Shown here one piece after another: positions 36,597 through 41,852 of a stretch of 41,852 bases of DNA (position 1 is its first letter; each line of letters begins with the position of its first letter). A model generated the notes under the pieces. The model was given only the letters and a program-made list of their open reading frames with translations. It was not told the origin of the DNA and did not search any database. The DNA is from a virus: the IMG/VR virus record IMGVR_UViG_3300022911_000009, positions 1-41,852 of that record. The stretch is one strand, 5' to 3'. A program made the position numbers and the translations under genes.

Positions 36597-38464
36597 TGGC
36601 GACCAACGAACCGCTCGACCAGTTCAAGGGGTTTTTCTGGCCAGACGCCCTCGGCCTCGGTGCCGGCAGCAGCCTGAAGATGCGCGAGAAGATCGCACTG
36701 GCGCAGATGATGCAAAAACGCGCCCAGGCCAAGAACGTCGGCGAGGGGCTGGCCTCGATCGGCGACGCCCTGGGCGACCGCCGGCTGGCGATCGAGCTGG
36801 AGAAGGCCGACGTCGCCGCGCAGCAGTCGGCGGCGGGGCTAGGTGCCGCGCCCGCGCCCGCCGAACAGCCGCCGCCGCCACAGCAGCGGATGTCCTACGC
36901 GCCATCAGTCGACGTCGAGGAACCCCCGCCGCAGGCTGCGCCGCCCCCGCTGGCGACCCAGGTGCCGCCGCGGCAGCCGATCCCGGTGCAGCCGCCGCCG
37001 GCACCGCCGCCGGTACGGCCGCAGAACTCAGTGATGCCGCCGCCCCAGGCCGCGCCGCCGCCGCAGGCCGCGCCGCCGCCGCAGGCGCTGCCGCCCGACC
37101 AGCAGCAGAGCTATGAGCCTGGCGCGCCGACGCGCATGACGCCGCAGCCCTACCGCCCGGGCGGGCCGCAGCCGCAGATCGGCGCGCCGATGGTGCAGTC
37201 GGCCCCGCAGGCTGGCCCGCCGCCGCAATTGCCGCCCGGCGACATCCCGGCCCCGACGCTTGAAGAACGCTTCGCCCCAGCCAGGGGCGGCGGGCGGCAG
37301 TCGGCGCTGGAGCCGCCGCCGGAGGATCCGCGCGCCGCCATCGCGATGGCGATGCTACAGCAGCAGGGAGGGCCTCCACCAAACCCTACGATGCCGGCGG
37401 GTGGTGGCCTGCCGGGTAGCGGAACGTCGGACGCGACAGACTTCTCCGCGCAGAGCCGGATCCGGTCAGCCCCCGCAGAGCCGCCCGCGCCTGTGCTTGG
37501 CTATGTGCCGCCGGAACGCGCCGACCCCGCCAGCGTGCCGCCGACCCAGCCGAGTCGGCGCGAGATGGAGCTGCGCGCCCTGCTGCGCCAGCACATGGGC
37601 AACCCCTACGCGGCGCAGTCCCCGGCCGCGGTCGAGCTGCAAAACCTGGAGGCCGCCCGCGCCCGCAAGGACGCCGAGAACCAAGAGCTGTTCAAGGCCA
37701 ACATCGCCCGCACCACCAAGCGCGACGAGCAGATCCAGCAGGCCAAGATGGACCAGGCCCAGCGCGAGGCCTTGGCGCTGGAGACGCGGCAGAAGCTGGT
37801 CAACTACGGGCAGAACCGCCTCCAGGCGGGAGCCGCCGACCACACGCTGCTCGGCACGCCGCAGAGCCCGCAGCGGTCGGGGCAGCCGGAGGCGGATCCG
37901 CCGCCGCCCGGCGTCATCCCGAAGGATTGGGCCGAGCTCCAGACCAAGAAGCTCATTGCCGACAAGGATGCACTCGACGCCGTGCGGCCGGAGCTGAAGG
38001 AGACGCTCGACCTCATGAAGGAAATCCGCACCCACCCCGGCAAGGAGCGCAGCATCGGTGCGCTCGGCGGGCTGGGGAGGCTGACCCCCGAGGGTCAAGG
38101 GTTTGATGCTCTCAACACACAACTCAGGGGCAAGAACCTCGTCGCCGCCTACCAGAAGATCAAGGGCACCGGGCCAGTCGGCGAGAAGGAGGGTGAGAAC
38201 ATCGCCAAGGCGCAGTCGGCGCTCTCCACGGCGACCACACTGGCGGATTACCACAAGGCCCTCGACACGCTCGAGACCACCATGCGCGGGGCGGTGGAGC
38301 GCGCCGAGCGCAAGATGCGGCAGCCCGTGACGGCGTACCAGAACACGCCAGACGACCCCTACGCGCCGGATATAGGGCAGGTCGGCACCCGTGGCGGCAG
38401 GACGGTCGAATACATCGGCGGCGACCCGTCCAAGGAGACTAGCTACAGGACGGTGCGCCGATGA
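36596..38464 (+). CDS. Internal virion / ejection-type protein with proline-rich linker
   Basis: The ATG at 36596 overlaps the previous stop (GTGATG). The 622-residue protein begins with a helical segment (MREKIALAQMMQKRAQAKNV). Residues about 80-300 are extremely Pro/Gln/Ala-rich, including tandem P-P-P-Q-A-A. The C-terminal third is helical (LIADKDALDAVRPELKETLD and LVAAYQKIKGTGPVGEKEGE). The last block, with G-x-G-P-V-G-E-K-E-G, occurs near the ends of large phage proteins that enter the host with the DNA. Overlap with the next gene is four bases. Ejection function is inferred from position and composition. Confidence 0.7.
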   Translation: MATNEPLDQFKGFFWPDALGLGAGSSLKMREKIALAQMMQKRAQAKNVGEGLASIGDALGDRRLAIELEKADVAAQQSAAGLGAAPAPAEQPPPPQQRMSYAPSVDVEEPPPQAAPPPLATQVPPRQPIPVQPPPAPPPVRPQNSVMPPPQAAPPPQAAPPPQALPPDQQQSYEPGAPTRMTPQPYRPGGPQPQIGAPMVQSAPQAGPPPQLPPGDIPAPTLEERFAPARGGGRQSALEPPPEDPRAAIAMAMLQQQGGPPPNPTMPAGGGLPGSGTSDATDFSAQSRIRSAPAEPPAPVLGYVPPERADPASVPPTQPSRREMELRALLRQHMGNPYAAQSPAAVELQNLEAARARKDAENQELFKANIARTTKRDEQIQQAKMDQAQREALALETRQKLVNYGQNRLQAGAADHTLLGTPQSPQRSGQPEADPPPPGVIPKDWAELQTKKLIADKDALDAVRPELKETLDLMKEIRTHPGKERSIGALGGLGRLTPEGQGFDALNTQLRGKNLVAAYQKIKGTGPVGEKEGENIAKAQSALSTATTLADYHKALDTLETTMRGAVERAERKMRQPVTAYQNTPDDPYAPDIGQVGTRGGRTVEYIGGDPSKETSYRTVRR

Positions 38465-40218
38465 CCTCCTTCGACATCTACAACAGGGAGCAGCCAGACC
38501 AGCCCGCCGCGCCGGCCGGGCTGCCCTCGTTCGATGTCTACGCCAAGCCCGCGGAGGCCCGGCCTGCCGGGCCCGAGGTCGGCTACGCCGAGGATATCGG
38601 CAAGGGCATCGTCGGCGGCCTCGGCCGCGGTGCCACCGGCCTGGTCGGCCTGCCCGGCACGGCCGGCAGCCTGGCGCGCTGGGGCCTGGGCAAGGCCGGC
38701 GTGCCCGAGGAGTACCTCACCAAGGGCGCGGCGATCGCCCGCCACATCCCCGGCATCCGCGCCCTGACCGGGCCGAACGGGGCAGAGGTTCAGAAGGCGG
38801 TCGAGGGCTACACCGGCGAGTTCTACCAGCCCAAGACCATTCCCGGCCAATACGCCTCGACCGGGGCGGAGTTCGCTGTCGGGTCGGCGCTGCCCGGTAT
38901 GGGTGCCGCCGGCGGCCTCGCCCGCAATCTCGCGGCCAGGACGGTCAATACTGTCGCGCCGGCGGTCGTCTCGGAGACGGCCGGCCAACTCACCAAGGGC
39001 ACGCCCTACGAGCCCTGGGCGCGCGCCATTGGCGGCGTCGCCGGCGGCCTGGCGGGTGCCAAGGCGATCACGCCGATGGCCCCCGCCGAGGGGGCCTACG
39101 CGCGCGCCGTGGGCACGCTGGAGGCGGAAGGCATCCCCCTGACGGCGGGGCAGCGCACCGGCAACAAGAACCTGCAATACATGGAGAGCAACGCCGTCGA
39201 CATGCCGCTGATCGGCGGGCAGGCCGCCCGGCTGCGGGACGCGCCGTTGACGGCCCTCGATCGCACCGTGACCGAGCGGATCTATCCCCGCGCCGAGCTG
39301 CGGGCGCGCGGCGTCCCCGACGACGTCAACCTGCCCGACCCGCGGGTGGCGCAGGCCGGGCCGGAGGCCCTCGGCGACAATTACACCCGGCTGACGCAGG
39401 CACCGTTCGTCAGCAACCCGCGGTTCCAGAACCGGATGACGCGGGCGCAGGACGAGTACGAGCGGCTGGTGATGCCGCACGAACAGACGGCCCACGTCGG
39501 GGCCACCCAGGACAACATCATCGATCGTTTAGTGACCGGGCAGGGCCGGATGCCGGGCGACGAGTATCAGTCGATCCGTAGCCAGATCGGCACAAGGCAG
39601 CGCGCGCCCGGCATCAACCCCGACGAGCGGCACGCCCTGACCGAGTACAAGCGCGCGCTGGACGAGGCCTACCTGGCGGGCCTGTCGCCGGCGGATCGCG
39701 CGGCGCTGATGGCCAACAACCGCCGCTACGCGCTGATGAAGGCGACCCAGCCCGCCGTCGACACGGCGACGGAGCACCTGTCGCCGGCCAAGCTGGCGCA
39801 GGCGGTGCGGGCCCGGCGCGGCGCGCAATACTCCGCGCGGCGGGGCGACCTCGACGAGCTGGCGCACGCGGCCTCGGTGGTGATGAAGCCGCTGCCGAAC
39901 TCAGGCACCGCGGCGCGCCTGGCGGCGCAGTCGGGCGGCGGCGGCACCATTGGCACCGCCATCGGCGCAACGGTCGGCGGGCCGGTCGGCGCGGCGATCG
40001 GGTTCGGCATCGGAGCCGGCGCGCCCCTGGTCGCGCCAGGCCTGGCGACGTCCCGCCTCGGGCAGGCCTACCTGGGCAACCGGGCGCTGCCGCAGAACGC
40101 CCGCGACATCCTCGCGCAGACGTTATTACAGCAAGGCATTTCGCAGCCGAGTGGGATCAAGCGCAACGAGGAAGAACGTGAGAAACTGCGCCGGATCTAT
40201 ATTCGTGGGAGAAACTAA
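38461..40218 (+). CDS. Internal virion / ejection-type protein with glycine zipper
   Basis: The 585-residue protein has EDIGKGIVGGLGRGATGLVG near residue 43, a long middle rich in Ala/Arg helices (DERHALTEYKRALDEAYLAG), and a glycine-zipper segment at about 491-526 (IGTAIGATVGGPVGAAIGFG). The last is a feature of membrane-penetrating phage ejection proteins. The ATG overlaps the previous stop (ATGA) and the stop shares a base with the tail-fibre start. Together with the previous gene it likely helps DNA cross the envelope. Confidence 0.75.
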   Translation: MTSFDIYNREQPDQPAAPAGLPSFDVYAKPAEARPAGPEVGYAEDIGKGIVGGLGRGATGLVGLPGTAGSLARWGLGKAGVPEEYLTKGAAIARHIPGIRALTGPNGAEVQKAVEGYTGEFYQPKTIPGQYASTGAEFAVGSALPGMGAAGGLARNLAARTVNTVAPAVVSETAGQLTKGTPYEPWARAIGGVAGGLAGAKAITPMAPAEGAYARAVGTLEAEGIPLTAGQRTGNKNLQYMESNAVDMPLIGGQAARLRDAPLTALDRTVTERIYPRAELRARGVPDDVNLPDPRVAQAGPEALGDNYTRLTQAPFVSNPRFQNRMTRAQDEYERLVMPHEQTAHVGATQDNIIDRLVTGQGRMPGDEYQSIRSQIGTRQRAPGINPDERHALTEYKRALDEAYLAGLSPADRAALMANNRRYALMKATQPAVDTATEHLSPAKLAQAVRARRGAQYSARRGDLDELAHAASVVMKPLPNSGTAARLAAQSGGGGTIGTAIGATVGGPVGAAIGFGIGAGAPLVAPGLATSRLGQAYLGNRALPQNARDILAQTLLQQGISQPSGIKRNEEEREKLRRIYIRGRN

Positions 40219-41603
40219 TGCCGCGCGATGGAACAGGAAACTACACCCAGCCCGAGCCGAACGTGGCGTCGGGCACCACGATCGAGAGTGCGGTCTATAA
40301 TCACTTCACCGCCGACGTCGCGGCCGACCTGAACTGGCCGCGGCCGATCCTCGCCGGCGGTACCGGAGCCAGCAACGCCGTCGACGCCCGCGCAGCACTG
40401 GGTGCCGAGACGGCGATGCAAACCGTCACCAATTACGACATGCACGTCTGGCAGAACGGCTCGTTCTGGTCCGCTAATGGCGCTACTGCTGCACCGGCCG
40501 CCGGCACCTATTCGGGCATTGTCTACATTGCAAACAACGACCCCAACTACATCACGGTAGAGGCGCGAGAGACCAACAGCGGGAAACTGTGGGTCCGACA
40601 AAAGGCGGGGACGTGGGGCGCGTGGGTTGCCCATGACGGCATGGTGCCGGCGTCGGGCGGCGTGCCGATCGCCGGCCCGATGGCGATCACCAACACCACG
40701 GCGTCGACGTCGGTCGACACCGGCGCGTTGACGGTCGACGGCGGCGTCGGCGTCAACGGCGATGTGCATGTCGGAGGTAGTATTAACGTCGTCGGTGACG
40801 CTGCCGCCGAGGAGTACATCTCGCGTTACGGCCTCGGCGGCGTCTATCGCTTCGGCCCCAACCCGGTCACCAATTATCTCTACTTCGACGGGGCCAAATT
40901 TGACCTGATGGGCGGCCCCCTGAACGTCAACGGCGCGACGGTCGGATCGCTGTGGGCCACCAGCGCGAACTTCTCGGGCAATGTCAGCGTGATCTCCGGC
41001 ACCTTCAGTGTCGGCGGCGCAACGACACTCGCCGGGCTCACCACGAACGGCGCGCTCACCACGAACGGCTCGAATATTTTCAACCAGTCGGGGACGGCCA
41101 TCGACGCTAGCGGTGGCGGCCCCTTCATGATCCAGTCCTCGGGCCAGGCCATGATCACCCTGCATAACCAGGGTTCGTTCGCGGCCAATCTCGGCTTCAT
41201 CGGTGCCGACCTCTACTTCGGCGGCTGGTCGTTCGGGGCGGGCGTAAAGCACCGGGTATTGTCGACCAAAGACCTGAACCCCGCGCAACTGTTCGCGGGC
41301 CTCCCGGTCACCATTGTCGGTGGCGAAGGCTACTGGACCTCTACCGGCGACGAGCAGAAGATGCTGGTCGCTTACCCCAACGCCATCACCATCACCATCA
41401 ACGGCGCGGCGCATCCAGTCGGGGCCGTCATCACCTTCTACTGCCACGCCTCCAACATGAGCATCAACAACACCGAGACCATGACGTGGCGGGGGCCGAG
41501 TGGCGCTACTTCCGGCAATCGCGGCCTCGGCCAATTCGGCACCGCCACTGCCGTGAAGTGGACTGGCGGCAACTGGACGATCTCCGGCAACGGACTGACC
41601 TGA
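40218..41603 (+). CDS. Tail fibre protein
   Basis: The 461-residue protein opens with MPRDGTGNYTQPEPNVASGT and a P-R-P-I-L-A-G-G-T-G-A block, a start common among Rhizobiales phage tail fibres that attach to the virion. The body is beta-rich with repeats around TNTTASTSVDTGALTVDGGV and GVNGDVHVGGSINV, like fibre shafts. The C-terminal part (FYCHASNMSINNTETMTWRG) resembles a receptor-binding head. It overlaps the glycine-rich adhesin start by one base. I see no clear self-cleaving chaperone here. Confidence 0.85.
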   Translation: MPRDGTGNYTQPEPNVASGTTIESAVYNHFTADVAADLNWPRPILAGGTGASNAVDARAALGAETAMQTVTNYDMHVWQNGSFWSANGATAAPAAGTYSGIVYIANNDPNYITVEARETNSGKLWVRQKAGTWGAWVAHDGMVPASGGVPIAGPMAITNTTASTSVDTGALTVDGGVGVNGDVHVGGSINVVGDAAAEEYISRYGLGGVYRFGPNPVTNYLYFDGAKFDLMGGPLNVNGATVGSLWATSANFSGNVSVISGTFSVGGATTLAGLTTNGALTTNGSNIFNQSGTAIDASGGGPFMIQSSGQAMITLHNQGSFAANLGFIGADLYFGGWSFGAGVKHRVLSTKDLNPAQLFAGLPVTIVGGEGYWTSTGDEQKMLVAYPNAITITINGAAHPVGAVITFYCHASNMSINNTETMTWRGPSGATSGNRGLGQFGTATAVKWTGGNWTISGNGLT

Positions 41604-41852
41604 TGGCGGGCGCATCGCACGCGGCACTGTTGATGGCGGGCGGCAGGATTTTGCCGACCACAATCTACTATCTGATTGTGGCTGGTGGCGGCGGCGGCGG
41701 ATTTAGCTGGGGCGGCGGCGGCGGCGGCGGCGGCATGCTGGACGGCAGTTTCTCGCGCGGCACGATAACCGAACTCAACATAGAGATCGGCGGCGGCGGC
41801 GGGGGCGGCGGCACCAACGTCGGTGGGGATGGCGGTAACAGCCACATCCGGC
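41603..41852 (+). CDS. Glycine-rich tail protein, N-terminal part (3'-truncated by window edge)
   Basis: The ATG shares its A with the tail-fibre stop (TGATG). The 83 codons in the window encode MAGASHAALLMAGGRILPTT, then the motif YYLIVAGGGGGG, long glycine runs, and T-N-V-G-G-D-G-G-N-S at the edge. Y-L-I-V-A-G-G-G-G-G-G is the typical start of glycine-rich phage tail proteins. The partner C-terminal portion lies at 1-190. Joining the ends directly would put the two frames out of register by one base, so a few bases are missing between them. Confidence 0.8.
   Translation, partial: MAGASHAALLMAGGRILPTTIYYLIVAGGGGGGFSWGGGGGGGGMLDGSFSRGTITELNIEIGGGGGGGGTNVGGDGGNSHIR

Noticed and set aside
37040-37100. 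Short tandem DNA repeat in the ejection-type gene
   Set aside because: It only encodes the P-P-P-Q-A-A repeat of a low-complexity linker and needs no further explanation.
36624-37382. Minus-strand frame of 252 codons rich in Ala/Arg/Pro
   Set aside because: It mirrors the proline-rich coding repeat of the plus-strand ejection protein and has no start context or motif.
40215-41663. Long open frame of 482 codons on the minus strand
   Set aside because: It is antisense to the tail fibre gene, has shadow-type composition for GC-rich DNA, lacks recognisable motifs, and the plus strand has clear fibre sequence.
1-41852. Integrase, excisionase or attachment site
   Set aside because: No tyrosine or serine recombinase motif was seen in any plausible gene, and no tRNA-like attachment sequence was recognised, so integration is not supported.
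1-41852. Phage RNA polymerase of the T7 type
   Set aside because: No open frame has the size or motifs of a single-subunit RNA polymerase; transcription presumably uses the host enzyme.

Overview
The window looks like almost all of one tailed-phage genome of the short-tailed (podovirus) type, about 42 kb and GC-rich. It has a large terminase, portal, scaffold, major capsid protein, neck and tail-tube proteins, long internal-virion-type proteins, several fibres, a family A DNA polymerase and a primase-helicase. I see no tail tape measure, sheath, RNA polymerase, integrase, rRNA, tRNA or CRISPR array. The host is probably an alphaproteobacterium of the Rhizobiales (Bradyrhizobium-like). This is inferred from base composition, the style of the small regulators and a PEP-CTERM sorting signal of the type common in that group. 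The window begins with the C-terminal part and ends with the N-terminal part of what appears to be one glycine-rich tail protein. The molecule is therefore probably circular or circularly permuted and was opened inside that gene.

Layout. Positions 1-483 hold the end of the rightward late operon: the glycine-rich protein, a small lipoprotein and a strong terminator. Positions 492-2979 form a leftward block: a GTG-started gene, a 25-residue membrane peptide, then a chain of tiny genes joined by ATGA or GTGA overlaps. Several of these share an identical 28-nt coiled-coil module. The block ends with a secreted PEP-CTERM protein. At 3067-3285 a lone rightward HTH-like regulator follows a perfect inverted repeat. 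Positions 3263-9286 are the leftward replication operon: Cas4/RecB-like nuclease, putative ssDNA-binding protein, DNA polymerase, winged-helix-like protein and SNF2-type helicase. Positions 9347-12588 run rightward: VRR-NUC nuclease, terminator, PrimPol/VapE primase-helicase, an AT-rich repeat island (candidate origin) and a coiled-coil protein. Positions 12554-13735 are a leftward set of four small genes. Positions 13770-13850 carry back-to-back promoters. Positions 13881-14274 hold a small protein and an HTH protein, closed by a strong terminator at 14292-14347.

The late operon runs rightward from 14353 off the right end and, if circular, on to position 483. In order it holds: a coiled-coil protein, small and large terminase, two tiny membrane proteins, portal, a decoration-like protein, two paralogous structural proteins, a giant repeat fibre, a virion-associated protein, two Ig-like (IPT) proteins, a small conserved protein, scaffold, capsid, neck and tail-tube proteins, a glycine-rich protein, a GNAT-like protein, a proline-rich protein, an S74-chaperone protein, two ejection-type proteins, a tail fibre and the glycine-rich adhesin.

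How it works together. The nucleases, polymerase, helicase and primase would make a largely self-sufficient replisome that uses host RNA polymerase. The two HTH genes and the operator-like sites suggest a genetic switch, although no integrase is visible. No endolysin is recognisable. The lysis genes are therefore either novel, among the tiny membrane ORFs, or missing. No gene-free stretch exceeds 300 bases; the largest (11981-12174, 13736-13880, 29698-29831) are described individually.
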